A stretch of DNA of 17,032 bases from JBFJVD01 sp041624375 (GCA_041624375.1 JBFJVD010000028.1:1-17032); one strand, 5' to 3'. Counted from the first letter of the stretch, positions 1-7,522 are shown. Translations and numbers: made by a program. Notes: generated from the sequence alone by a model not told the origin.

Positions 1-409
1 CCGGCTTCACTCGCTTGAAGACCTGCTCGATAACCCCCTGTTCATCGATGACAAATGTCGTTCGCAGAACCTGCAGATGCCCAAAACGGTTCTTTCCCCA
101 GACTCCATACAGCTCCGCGACTCGGTGATCCGCGTCCGCCAGCAGAGGATACGGGAAGTTGTATTTCTGGCTGAATTTGGCCTGGTCTTCGACCGTATCG
201 GGGCTGATGCCGAGAATGACGACGTCTTCATCCTCGTACGCTGAGTAGGAGTCCCGAAAACCGCAGGCTTCGATCGTGCAGCCGGACGTATCCGCCCGGG
301 GGTAGAAGAAGAGCACGACTCGCTTCCCGTGGAAGTCGGCGAGTCGCACGGTTTCGCCGGCGTCGGTTTGGAGTTCGAAAGCGGGAGCGATCTCACCAAT
401 CTCTGGCAT
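1..409 (-). CDS. bcp: Bcp/PrxQ-type peroxiredoxin, 3' end cut by window edge
   Basis: This is a thiol peroxidase that reduces hydrogen peroxide and organic hydroperoxides in the cytoplasm. The ATG at 409 opens 136 codons with no stop before the window edge, so the C-terminus (about 15-20 residues in the family) is missing. The thioredoxin fold begins at the APAF motif near residue 8. The active site reads YPRADTSGCTIEACGFRD, with peroxidatic Cys44 preceded by Thr41 and a resolving Cys49 five residues later, the arrangement of atypical 2-Cys Bcp/PrxQ enzymes. The later stretch with FVIDEQG is also typical. The start is supported by AAAGGA at 415-420, five bases upstream. It is transcribed divergently from the PEBP lipoprotein gene. 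The family call is secure; the partner reductant is not visible. Confidence 0.93.
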   Translation of the reverse strand, partial: MPEIGEIAPAFELQTDAGETVRLADFHGKRVVLFFYPRADTSGCTIEACGFRDSYSAYEDEDVVILGISPDTVEDQAKFSQKYNFPYPLLADADHRVAELYGVWGKNRFGHLQVLRTTFVIDEQGVIEQVFKRVKP

Positions 410-458
410 CGTCATCCTTTGCCATCCTGCAAGAAAATTCCACGGCGCTGCGTCCCAA

Positions 459-467
459 ATCCTACCA
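459..467 (-). promoter_or_regulatory. Possible extended -10 for the peroxiredoxin gene
   Basis: On the minus strand the sequence TGGTAGGAT (467 down to 459) fits a TGn plus -10 hexamer with one mismatch. It would start a transcript near 452, leaving a leader of about 43 nt that contains the AAAGGA ribosome site. No convincing -35 was found, so this is tentative. Confidence 0.3.
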
Positions 468-527
468 TGCTAGCCTTTGTTCAGGGGCCAGCTTCATCGG
501 GCTCAAACGTGATCGGGATCGCCGGAT

Positions 528-536
528 GCTACAATC
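528..536 (+). promoter_or_regulatory. Extended -10 element upstream of the PEBP lipoprotein gene
   Basis: TGCTACAAT matches an extended -10 (TGn followed by TACAAT). The same nine bases lie just upstream of the TlpA-like gene on the other strand (9540 to 9532). Transcription would begin near 543. An AGGAGG at 542-547 would then sit almost at the RNA 5' end, 15 nt or more before any candidate start codon. No -35 match was seen. Confidence 0.45.
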
Positions 537-586
537 AAGCTAGGAGGCACACGCGCGAAGATGTGGAGCGTGGCTGGTGCAGGGCA

Positions 587-1306
587 ATGAGCCGATCAGA
601 TCCAGAGAGACGCCGGGGACTCCCCGATAGCGGATCCGTGGCCCGCGCTTGCATAGCCGGTCCCGGGCACCTCTGGCACAGAAGCGCGTTGTGCGGCTGG
701 GCACTTTTCCTGGGATTCGGGCTGCTCCTGCTGCTTGCGGCCTGCGCACCTGCCGAGGCGCCATCGCCGACCCTTCCGGCGCCAACCTCCACCGCCGATC
801 AGGCCCTCTCGCCGACGGCGACCCCGGCTGAAGAAACGGAGGACACGATGGCCTTCATGCTCACCAGCACGGCCTTCGCACATGAGGCGGGAATCCCAGC
901 GCGCCATACCTGCGATGATGCGGACCTCTCCCCCGAGCTGGCATGGACAGACCCGCCTCCCGCAACGCAATCCTTCGCCATGATCATGGATGACCCCGAT
1001 GCGCCGGCCGGCACCTGGGTGCATTGGGTCATCTACGATCTTCCGCCGAACAACCGCTCCTTGGGCGAAGGTGTCACTGGCGATAGCGACCTGGGCGGGG
1101 GCTCCCACGGGCGGAACAGTTGGGGGCGAACCGATTATGGAGGTCCGTGCCCGCCGAGCGGGACGCACCGCTACTTCTTCCGGCTGTATGCGCTCGATGT
1201 AGCGCTTGGGCTCGAACCAGGCGCTACGAAGGAAGCCTTGCTCGACGCCATAGAGGGCCACATCCTGGCCCAGGCCGAACTCATGGGCACATACGCACGC
1301 CGCTAG
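587..1306 (+). CDS. PEBP-family (YbhB/YbcL-like) lipoprotein
   Basis: This is a phosphatidylethanolamine-binding-protein fold protein of the Raf-kinase-inhibitor/YbhB/YbcL family, here exported as a lipoprotein. The bacterial role of the family is not well defined. From the ATG at 587 the product is 239 residues. A hydrophobic stretch (about 37-52) ends in the lipobox LLAAC, giving a lipidated Cys53. A Thr/Pro/Ala-rich linker (about 56-85) follows, then the PEBP domain (about 88-239). The two family signatures are visible: DDPDAPAGTWVHWVIYDLP (136-154) and GPCPPSGTHRYFF (186-198), which build the anion-binding pocket. The 36-residue stretch before the hydrophobic core is unusually long. An internal GTG at 638 or TTG at 689 could be the true start. 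The reading frame stays open upstream to 329, but that part overlaps the divergent gene and lacks family similarity. Confidence 0.88.
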   Translation: MSRSDPERRRGLPDSGSVARACIAGPGHLWHRSALCGWALFLGFGLLLLLAACAPAEAPSPTLPAPTSTADQALSPTATPAEETEDTMAFMLTSTAFAHEAGIPARHTCDDADLSPELAWTDPPPATQSFAMIMDDPDAPAGTWVHWVIYDLPPNNRSLGEGVTGDSDLGGGSHGRNSWGRTDYGGPCPPSGTHRYFFRLYALDVALGLEPGATKEALLDAIEGHILAQAELMGTYARR

Positions 1307-1469
1307 GCTTCCATCAACCTGCAACCGTACGCTATCCCCGATTGGACCGGAGAAGCAGTTGGGATGCTTCGTGATGTTGGGCCGTAAAAGCTGGAAAACC
1401 CCCTGAAGCAGCCCCCTCATCGAGAACTGAAGCAGACCGCCGCGAAAAGCCGGCCGGACCTTGTTGAGC

Positions 1470-1841
1470 CTACTGCTTGAAGATTTCGTCGAGGACGGAT
1501 TCGAGAGAGTCGACGGTGACCGGCTTGGGAAGGAATCCGACTGCGCCTTCATCCCGGGCGCGAGCCACATTTTCTGGTTGGGCCTCCGTGGAAACGATAA
1601 CCACAGGGACCCGCGCGAATCGGGGATCGCGCTTGAAGAAGCTCAGCACCTCAAAGCCATCAATCCCCGGCATGTTAATGTCGAGAAAGACCACATCCGG
1701 CCTCTCCTCCAGAACGTCGATCAACGCTCGACGGGCGCCATAGACAACGTGCGTGCGGACATCCAGCAGCCTCAGCATGCGGGCCATGCTGTCCGCGGTT
1801 TGCCGGCTATCGTCAACAATCCATGCAAGGCGTTTGGTCAT
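1470..1841 (-). CDS. Stand-alone response-regulator receiver (CheY-like)
   Basis: This is a single receiver domain of 123 residues with no DNA-binding or enzymatic output domain. The phosphorylation pocket is complete: acidic pair Asp10-Asp11, phospho-acceptor Asp54 in FLDINMPGIDG, Ser84/Thr85 in the VVIVSTEA strand, and Lys106 in LPKP. It should therefore be a functional phospho-switch acting through protein contact. Its ATG (1841-1839) overlaps the TGA of the MoeA-PBP gene (1840-1838) in an ATGA junction, so its translation depends on, or is tightly linked to, that gene. No histidine kinase is present in the window. It is the last gene of the minus-strand run. Partner and output are unknown. 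Confidence 0.93.
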   Translation of the reverse strand: MTKRLAWIVDDSRQTADSMARMLRLLDVRTHVVYGARRALIDVLEERPDVVFLDINMPGIDGFEVLSFFKRDPRFARVPVVIVSTEAQPENVARARDEGAVGFLPKPVTVDSLESVLDEIFKQ

Positions 1842-3778
1842 GCCCCCTCCGGCCTGGCGATGATCTGTCCAGTAACTTGGGCGGAGTACCCCGGCAGGGC
1901 GTCGATTCGATCCCGGAATGCCCGACTTTGCAGCAGCTCCAGCAGGCGCTCGACTGCGCTCATCTTGAAGTGTCGGACCGGGATCACAAGATCGTACCGT
2001 TCGTCAAACAGTGGGACGAAATCCAGATTCATGGCGGCTGCCGCAGCCTGGATCCCCAGGCCGCAGTCGACCCTCCCAGAGGCGACGGCAGCCGCGACCG
2101 CCAGGTGCGTGTATTCCTCTCGATTGTAGCCTCGAACCCCCTCAGGCGCCACGCTGAGGCGCGCCAGATGGTGGTCAAGGAGCAGCCGTGTGCCCGACCC
2201 TCGCTGGCGATTGACGAAGGAGATGTCTCCATAGGTTAGATCGGTGAGCGTATGAATGTCTTTCGGGTTGCCAGCTGCCACCATCAGGCCCTGCTGCCGC
2301 ACGCTCAAGCCCACCAGGTAAGCTGGGACATCCGGCAGATATTCTGCCAGGTAGGGAAGATTGAATTCCCCCGTCTCAGGATCGAGCAGATGGCAGCCGG
2401 ACAGGTGTGCCTCACCCCTCTGGAGCGCCAGCAGGCCTCCGATGCTCCCAAGGTTGCCCGACACCAGGCGAACCCCAGCCGCGGCAAGTTCCTCGCCGAT
2501 CAGGTCAAGGATCAGATCGTGGGATCCGAGCACAAGCAGGGTCCGATCAATCTCATCCCGGCTTCGATACAAATGGACCTGGAGCTTCTCACCGGCGACA
2601 TAGCCCTGTACGCCTGGCGGGATCCGCAGCAGGCCGTCCGCGTGCACCAGCGAGCTGATCGCGCCTGCGCCGCGTGAAAGGGGAACGGCCACCACCTGCT
2701 CTCCGACACGCCCGAGCGCAACCCGCAAGTATTCCTCGTCCCCGGCGTGGGAACGGATCTTTCGAGTGAGGACGGCCTCGACGGTTTCGGGGACGCTTTG
2801 CGGGATGCCGAGCCAACGCTCGAGGAGCGGGCGGACGAAAATCTCACCGGTGAGCGCCGCGGATACCGGATACCCGGGAACGCCAATCATTGGGATGCGA
2901 CGACCCGACGACCCATCAACGATTCCCAGCAGCACCGGATGGCCCGGCCGGACGGCGATTCCGTGCACCAGGACTTCGCCGCAGCGGGCGACAACCTGCG
3001 CCGTGTAATCCTCCGAGCCCGCGGAAGACCCCGCATTCAGCAAAATCAAGTCCGCATCTTCGGCGGCGAGCAGCGCACGCTCGATCGCCGCCGGGTCATC
3101 CGGCACGATCGGCCCACGCGATGCGGCGCCGCCCCACGCTTCAATCTGCGCCGCAAGGACCAGTGAGTTGTATTCCACGATCTGTCCGGGCTTGAGCGGC
3201 TTCCCAGGGGGGACGAGCTCCGTTCCCGAGGGAATCACCACCACCTTTGGCTTCCTGCGGACCGAGATTGCCGCGTACCCGCTGCCTGCGATCGCGCCCA
3301 AGTCCGCCGGACGAATCCGATGGCCAGAGGGCAGCACCAACTCGGTGGCGACGATATCTTCACCAATCGCGCGCACGTGGTGCCAGGGCGGGTAGGGCGT
3401 ACGCAGGCGGATTGTCTCACCGGCGGCTTCGACCTCCTCGAGCGGTACCACCGCGTCTGCCCACTGTGGAATCACGTCCCCGGTATCGACCGGCGCACCC
3501 TGTTCACCTAGCAAGAGCGTGATGGGCCGCCGATCGCTGGCGCCAGCGGTTTCGGCGCTTCGGACTGCATAGCCATCCATGGCGGCGACATGATCGAGCG
3601 GCGACGACTGCTTAGCCCAGACCGGCTCTGCCGTGATTCGATGAAGGGCTTGATCCAGTGGGACCTCTTCGCCCTCCAACGGTCCCCAGCGATTGATGGC
3701 CGTCAGGGCGCGTTCGAAGTGCTGCCAGGCTTGCGGCAGCGGCACATCCGTGAGGTAAGGCGAAGCTCGTTGGCTCAT
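1838..3778 (-). CDS. MoeA fused to a PBP-like (LysR substrate-binding type) domain
   Basis: This is a 646-residue two-part protein. Residues 1-405 are a full MoeA molybdopterin molybdenumtransferase, the enzyme that inserts molybdate (or tungstate) into adenylylated molybdopterin. Its hallmarks are AAMDGYAVR (65-73), NAGSSAGSEDYT (249-260), HGIAVRPGHP (272-281) and GVPGYPVS (299-306). Residues 412-600 are a periplasmic-binding-protein-like fold of the kind annotated PBP_like or MoeA/LysR substrate-binding, with VLGSHDLILDLI, GEAHLSG-HLLDPETGEFN and NRQRGSGTRLLLD motifs. There is no helix-turn-helix and no signal peptide, so it is cytoplasmic. The ATG at 3778 is preferred because it lies 2 nt after the moeA stop; the frame is open for 46 more codons upstream, but those overlap moeA and look non-coding. 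The family fusion is known; the ligand of the second domain is not clear from sequence. Confidence 0.92.
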   Translation of the reverse strand: MSQRASPYLTDVPLPQAWQHFERALTAINRWGPLEGEEVPLDQALHRITAEPVWAKQSSPLDHVAAMDGYAVRSAETAGASDRRPITLLLGEQGAPVDTGDVIPQWADAVVPLEEVEAAGETIRLRTPYPPWHHVRAIGEDIVATELVLPSGHRIRPADLGAIAGSGYAAISVRRKPKVVVIPSGTELVPPGKPLKPGQIVEYNSLVLAAQIEAWGGAASRGPIVPDDPAAIERALLAAEDADLILLNAGSSAGSEDYTAQVVARCGEVLVHGIAVRPGHPVLLGIVDGSSGRRIPMIGVPGYPVSAALTGEIFVRPLLERWLGIPQSVPETVEAVLTRKIRSHAGDEEYLRVALGRVGEQVVAVPLSRGAGAISSLVHADGLLRIPPGVQGYVAGEKLQVHLYRSRDEIDRTLLVLGSHDLILDLIGEELAAAGVRLVSGNLGSIGGLLALQRGEAHLSGCHLLDPETGEFNLPYLAEYLPDVPAYLVGLSVRQQGLMVAAGNPKDIHTLTDLTYGDISFVNRQRGSGTRLLLDHHLARLSVAPEGVRGYNREEYTHLAVAAAVASGRVDCGLGIQAAAAAMNLDFVPLFDERYDLVIPVRHFKMSAVERLLELLQSRAFRDRIDALPGYSAQVTGQIIARPEGA

Positions 3779-3780
3779 AG

Positions 3781-5022
3781 CTATTCGAAAAGGCGGACTC
3801 GAACTGGCTCCCCTTCGGCCACGCCGCTGGCATGCGCAGGAATGTGCGCTAGGCCGTCGGCGCGAATCAGGCTGAAGATCAGGTTCGACCGCCCGTACAC
3901 GGGTTGTGCGACCCACCCCTGGTCATCCATTTCCAGCCGCACCGGGATATATTCCTCCCGCCCGCTCTCCGAAGGCAGATTCACGGCTGCCCGGGCGACG
4001 ACAGAGGGTCGAAGGATGGGCTCGCGCCGGCCCAGAAGATGATGGATGAGCGGTGTCATAAGCAGATCGGCGATCACCAGCGCGCTCACCGGGTTTCCCG
4101 GTAGCCCGCAAAAGGGAATCTCGCCGGCGACGCCGAGTATGGTGGGGCGTCCCGGTCGAACGGCAAGACCATGGACAAGGATGCCCGGCGGCCCAAGCTG
4201 GCCGAAGGCCGCCGCCGTGTGGTCGCGAACGCTGACGGAAGACCCGGCTGTGACGATGATCAGGTCAGTCTCCCGGTGCGCCTGCTGGATGGCGGCCGCA
4301 AGGTCGTCCAATTCATCCGGGATGATGCCCATCAACTGGCTCTCGCCGCCCGCTTGCTCGATCAAAGCGGCCAGTGTGTAGCTGTTGACATCACGCACTT
4401 CGCCTTGGCGCAACTCTTCACCGGGCTCCACGATCTCATTGCCGCTGGAGATGATCGCTGCCTTCGGCGGCAGCGCAGCTTCCACCTCGAGCACCCCGAG
4501 CGCCATCAGCCCACCGATTTCCTGCGGCCGCAAGCGCTGTCCAGCCTGCAGAACGATCTCTCCAGACCCAACATCCTCACCGGCCTCCAGCACGTTCTGC
4601 CCCGGTGCTGTGGGCCGGTAGACTTCCAGGCGGTCTCCGCTGGCGCGCTGCGTATCCTCAACCATGACGACCGAGTCGGCTCCTTCGGGTATCATGCCGC
4701 CGGTGTGGATCAGCACCGCCTCACCCGCACCCACGGCATTGGAGCTGGCGGTGCCCATCTCGATTTCCCCCACGACGGCCAGATAAGCCGGCAGGGAGAG
4801 CGTGGCGCCGAATGTGTCTGCGGCGCGCACCGCGTAGCCATCAACCGTCGTGCGTCGGAAAGGCGGCAGGGATTCCGGGGCGGTGACCGGCGCGGCCAGT
4901 GTCCGCCCCAACGCCTGCTCCGTCGGAATCCTTTCGGCAGCCGGGTTTCGCTTCTCAGGAAGGGCCGAGAGCACCTTGCGCAGCGCGTCCGCCGGGGGGA
5001 TCAGTGTGAGGAATTCTGGCAC
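3781..5022 (-). CDS. moeA: MoeA, molybdopterin molybdenumtransferase
   Basis: This enzyme catalyses the last step of molybdenum cofactor synthesis, ligating molybdate to the dithiolene of molybdopterin-AMP in the cytosol. The 413-residue length is the usual one. Visible signatures are the N-terminal TTVDGYAVRAADT (58-70, with the conserved Asp61), GEDVGSGEIVLQAG (148-161), the central TAGSSVSVRDHT (258-269), HGLAVRPGRPT (284-294) and GLPGNPVSA (306-314), followed by the C-terminal beta-barrel domain. The start is a GTG at 5022, six bases after the UbiA stop. The stop TAG (3783-3781) is two bases before the ATG of the MoeA-PBP fusion. Two MoeA paralogs in tandem could divide labour, for example Mo versus W or successive target enzymes. 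That split is an inference from tandem-paralog cases elsewhere and is not shown here. No other moa/mob genes are in the window. Confidence 0.95.
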   Translation of the reverse strand: MPEFLTLIPPADALRKVLSALPEKRNPAAERIPTEQALGRTLAAPVTAPESLPPFRRTTVDGYAVRAADTFGATLSLPAYLAVVGEIEMGTASSNAVGAGEAVLIHTGGMIPEGADSVVMVEDTQRASGDRLEVYRPTAPGQNVLEAGEDVGSGEIVLQAGQRLRPQEIGGLMALGVLEVEAALPPKAAIISSGNEIVEPGEELRQGEVRDVNSYTLAALIEQAGGESQLMGIIPDELDDLAAAIQQAHRETDLIIVTAGSSVSVRDHTAAAFGQLGPPGILVHGLAVRPGRPTILGVAGEIPFCGLPGNPVSALVIADLLMTPLIHHLLGRREPILRPSVVARAAVNLPSESGREEYIPVRLEMDDQGWVAQPVYGRSNLIFSLIRADGLAHIPAHASGVAEGEPVRVRLFE

Positions 5023-5028
5023 GGTCGA

Positions 5029-5946
5029 TCAGCTCAGCAGGAAGCCCGCCAGCATGAGATAGGCCGCCAGGGCGAAGAGCCCGACGGCGCTCGTGGTGAG
5101 CAGCGTGTAGCGGGGCTTCCCACCCCGCCGGATGCGGTCCATCTGCCAGATCGCCGCAAGTGCAAGAGGAAGCGCAATCAGCCCACCCAGCGCCACCCGC
5201 CTCGGCAGGCCCAGGAGGGCGGCGACGACAAATGCAAGGATTGCGAACAGGATGGCGGCGTCGTGGATGCGCATGGTGCGTTCCCAGCCGAGGCGAATCA
5301 TGAGGGTTCGCTTGTCGTAGCGTACATCGGTGCCGAAGTCAGGCACTTCAAACGCGATCACCATAGCGAAGTGGAGTGCGATGAGCGGGGCGGTCGTCAT
5401 GAAAAGCAGGCGGTGCAGCTCCCCGGTCTGCAGAACGAAGGCGGCCGCCGGAACCAGGCCGGCAACGACCAGCGAAGCCGTGAGCTCGCCATACCCGGAA
5501 TGGATAAGTCGCAGCGGCGGCGTGCTGTAGAAGAACGCGCCGAGGAAGATCAACAGGAAGATCGCCCAGGCCAGCGGCGGGATATTTCCGGTCACCACCA
5601 TCAACGAAGTGAGCGATCCTCCGAATCCCATCGCTACGACTGCTGCGTACCAGGCCACCCGGCGCGGCAGCCGTCCTTCGCCGATCGCTCCGCTGCCGCC
5701 GCTGAAGGGCGTCCGATGGGGGTTCTCAACATCGATCTCAGCATCATAGAACTCGTTCAGGTAGTGAGTCATCAGCTGCATTGAGGTGATGAGCGCCTGT
5801 CCCTGGATGTAAAGGCCGGCGTCGATCGGGCGGCCCAGGTACGCGGCCACCGAGGCGCCCAGCCCATAGAGCAGGAATCCACCGATGAGGAAGACCGGCC
5901 GGCTCAATTGAACAAAGAGGAGCAGGTGCCGAGGGCGTATGTTCAT
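5029..5946 (-). CDS. UbiA-family prenyltransferase
   Basis: This is an integral membrane enzyme that transfers a polyprenyl chain to an acceptor, as in menaquinone (MenA), ubiquinone (UbiA) or heme O/chlorophyll synthesis. The protein is 305 residues with about eight hydrophobic segments. It carries both aspartate-rich motifs that bind the prenyl diphosphate through magnesium: NEFYDAEID (64-72) and DFGTDVRYDKRTL (203-215). The DxxxDxxxxKRTL form of the second motif resembles MenA-like proteins more than heme O synthases, but the acceptor cannot be fixed from sequence. Its ATG overlaps the stop of the cupin gene (ATGA at 5946-5943), and its own stop is six bases before the MoeA start. The operon context suggests a respiratory lipid or quinone, possibly serving molybdo-enzymes or proline dehydrogenase. 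Confidence 0.92.
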   Translation of the reverse strand: MNIRPRHLLLFVQLSRPVFLIGGFLLYGLGASVAAYLGRPIDAGLYIQGQALITSMQLMTHYLNEFYDAEIDVENPHRTPFSGGSGAIGEGRLPRRVAWYAAVVAMGFGGSLTSLMVVTGNIPPLAWAIFLLIFLGAFFYSTPPLRLIHSGYGELTASLVVAGLVPAAAFVLQTGELHRLLFMTTAPLIALHFAMVIAFEVPDFGTDVRYDKRTLMIRLGWERTMRIHDAAILFAILAFVVAALLGLPRRVALGGLIALPLALAAIWQMDRIRRGGKPRYTLLTTSAVGLFALAAYLMLAGFLLS

Positions 5947-6377
5947 TCCTCAAACGACCCTTCGATCACCGCGTCGGCATGCGCTGGGTCGGGTGCGTGG
6001 CTCATCAGGCGGATCAGCAGCGCGGGCTGATCGACGGCCCGCGTGGCGAACGCCACGCCGAAGGGTACGAGCACTCGGATTGGGGCCGCTGACTCAAGCC
6101 GGTGCCAGCGATCAAATGTGGGCGAATCTTCCCGGAGATCGTGCCAGATGAACTCGACGCGGCCTTCCACCAGGGTCCAGAGCTCGTCGGCCACCTCGCG
6201 TACGACCATGGCCACCGGGGCCTCGGGTTCCAGGTGAACCGCTTCTGCGGCGCCAAAACGGCGCAGGAGATGATCCTCCCGTGTGAGCAGCGTTAGGCGA
6301 AGATGCTTATCGCCGGGAGTAGATTGAAGCGTCTGGACGTGAAGATCATGGATGGGGTAGGGCCGTGAGGTTTCCAT
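5943..6377 (-). CDS. RmlC-like cupin, probably non-catalytic
   Basis: This is a 144-residue protein resembling the dTDP-4-dehydrorhamnose 3,5-epimerase (RmlC) beta-barrel. The recognisable block is GRVEFIWHDLREDSPTFDRW (72-91), where DLRxDSPTFxxW is an RmlC-family hallmark, followed by RVLVPFGVAFAT (101-112), which corresponds to the IPxGxAHGF strand. Two parts of the epimerase active site look lost: the RGLHxQ segment that carries the catalytic His, and the HGF that follows the second strand. It is also shorter than true RmlC (about 180 residues). A sugar-nucleotide epimerase role is therefore unlikely; a ligand-binding cupin is the better description. The ATG at 6377 is chosen; a TTG at 6407 would add 10 residues. 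Neither has a ribosome site. It overlaps the UbiA start by 4 nt. Confidence 0.7.
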   Translation of the reverse strand: METSRPYPIHDLHVQTLQSTPGDKHLRLTLLTREDHLLRRFGAAEAVHLEPEAPVAMVVREVADELWTLVEGRVEFIWHDLREDSPTFDRWHRLESAAPIRVLVPFGVAFATRAVDQPALLIRLMSHAPDPAHADAVIEGSFEE

Positions 6378-6419
6378 GGTGCTACCGGATGGGTTCGAGG
6401 CGCGCAACGTCGCCAGATA

Positions 6420-6899
6420 TCATCGCTTCAACGCCCGCTCGATGTCAGCCGCATGCTCGGCGCGGTGGTCCGCAATCCGGCGGAAGTACGCTTCCCCACT
6501 GAGCCACTCGCCGCTGCCATGCCGCCCTGTCAGGTCCAGCTGATCTTCGCTGACTTCTTCCAGGAAGCTGAGCACGTCTTCGTAAGAAGCCTCGATCTGG
6601 CGGACGAGCTCGTCGAGTGACACTTCGGCGCTGCGCCGCGCGGTCCCGCGATTCCAGCGCTGCAGGTCGAAGTTGTCCGGGAGAGTCGGCTCTCCGGCCG
6701 AGAGGCGCTTGAGCTGAAGCAGCAGGCCGCGCTCTGCGTCAGCCAGATGGGCGATCACGTCGCGGACATTCCATGGGGGGTTCTCCTCTGGATACACCCA
6801 AAGCTGGTAATGCTGCTGCTCGACGCCCTGGATGACCGGCCAGCTGGCGGCATGGCGCGCCTGAAGATAGGCCCGTACCTGCGCTTTGCGATCACTCAT
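6420..6899 (-). CDS. DinB-family four-helix metalloprotein (first paralog)
   Basis: This is a 159-residue protein of the DinB/YfiT fold, a four-helix bundle that usually binds a divalent metal through three histidines. Here the likely ligands are His51 in DVIAHLADAERG, and His145 and His149 in ADHRAEHAADI. Family members include thiol-dependent S-transferases (mycothiol or bacillithiol users) and proteins of unknown role, so no substrate is assigned. The segment WNVRDVIAHLADAERG (43-58) is the typical DinB helix 2. Its ATG (6899) overlaps the stop of the next DinB gene upstream (ATGA at 6899-6896), so the two are translated together. The gap to the cupin gene is 42 nt. Confidence 0.85.
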   Translation of the reverse strand: MSDRKAQVRAYLQARHAASWPVIQGVEQQHYQLWVYPEENPPWNVRDVIAHLADAERGLLLQLKRLSAGEPTLPDNFDLQRWNRGTARRSAEVSLDELVRQIEASYEDVLSFLEEVSEDQLDLTGRHGSGEWLSGEAYFRRIADHRAEHAADIERALKR

Positions 6900-7435
6900 T
6901 CCTGAGCCCCGTCTGTCCCTTGAGAGGGAGGGGAAACGTCGAGGTGGGGGACCGGCTCACTTGAGGCCAGCGCCCTGCGCACATCCCGCAGGTGGATCAT
7001 ATTGTGCCGGTAGATCAGCTTCAGCATGGCGCGCAGCTCGACCTCACCAAACCACGGATGATAGCCTTCCCGGTCGAGATCTTGGGGCGACATCCCGGCT
7101 ACGATCGTGTGTGTCTCAGCGCGCAGTCGCCTGTAGCGCTCCAGCAGGTCGGCGGCTCCCTTCTCGGCGTAGCGGGGTACATCCGATTCATTGTAGTCGT
7201 CGATCTTCAGCTCACGCGGCGCACCCGGACCTCCGTCGAGGATGTCCCGAACGATGCGGTGAAAGCCGTCTTCCGATGATACAAAGTGCGCCAGGATTTC
7301 CCGCACCCGCCATTTCGATCCGGTGGTGTAGACAGTCTGGCGCCAATCCTGCGGGGAGAGCGAGGCGAAGAACGCGGCGGTTTTTTCACCGTCGTCCTGC
7401 AAGCGCCGGATCAGGCGCTCCAGCTCCGTTGCCAC
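6896..7435 (-). CDS. DinB-family four-helix metalloprotein (second paralog)
   Basis: This is a second DinB-fold protein of 179 residues when started at GTG 7435. That start is chosen because GGAGGGAG (7450-7443) lies seven bases before it and homology begins right after it. An open frame extends to 7516, but the extra 27 residues look non-coding. Candidate metal ligands are His50 (VREILAHFVSSEDGF) and His144/His148 (YRHNMIHLRDVRRAL). It is only distantly similar to its neighbour, so the pair is not a recent duplication. The Pro/Ser/Glu-rich C-terminal 20 residues look disordered. Gene order and the 4-nt overlap suggest the two DinB proteins could form a heteromer or act in one reaction; this is inference. 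Confidence 0.85.
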   Translation of the reverse strand: MATELERLIRRLQDDGEKTAAFFASLSPQDWRQTVYTTGSKWRVREILAHFVSSEDGFHRIVRDILDGGPGAPRELKIDDYNESDVPRYAEKGAADLLERYRRLRAETHTIVAGMSPQDLDREGYHPWFGEVELRAMLKLIYRHNMIHLRDVRRALASSEPVPHLDVSPPSQGTDGAQE

Positions 7436-7522
7436 ACGCGGACTCCCTCCAATGGATGAATGCCCAGAGTGTACCACGCAGGTCGCTCTGCTCCGAAGAC
7501 CGGCCATCCGGCCCACCCGAGA

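Noticed and set aside
1403..1435. Direct repeat CTGAAGCAG at 1403-1411 and 1427-1435
   Set aside because: Only two nine-base copies with unrelated flanks; no array, and no link to a known element.
1440..1469. CCGGCCGG palindrome followed by TTTTC on the minus strand, as terminator of the receiver operon
   Set aside because: The stem is short, the T run is only four bases, and it lies very near the stop; too weak to call.
596..1570. A 324-codon minus-strand open frame across the PEBP and receiver region
   Set aside because: It overlaps two genes with clear family motifs and shows no hydrophobic or motif pattern of its own.
4171..5784. A 537-codon plus-strand open frame opposite MoeA and UbiA
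   Set aside because: It is a GC-rich mirror of two strongly supported minus-strand genes; its translation is Arg/Gln/His-rich without domain order.
5943..6377. Assignment of the cupin as RmlC for dTDP-rhamnose synthesis
   Set aside because: Catalytic motifs are missing and no rmlA/B/D genes are nearby.
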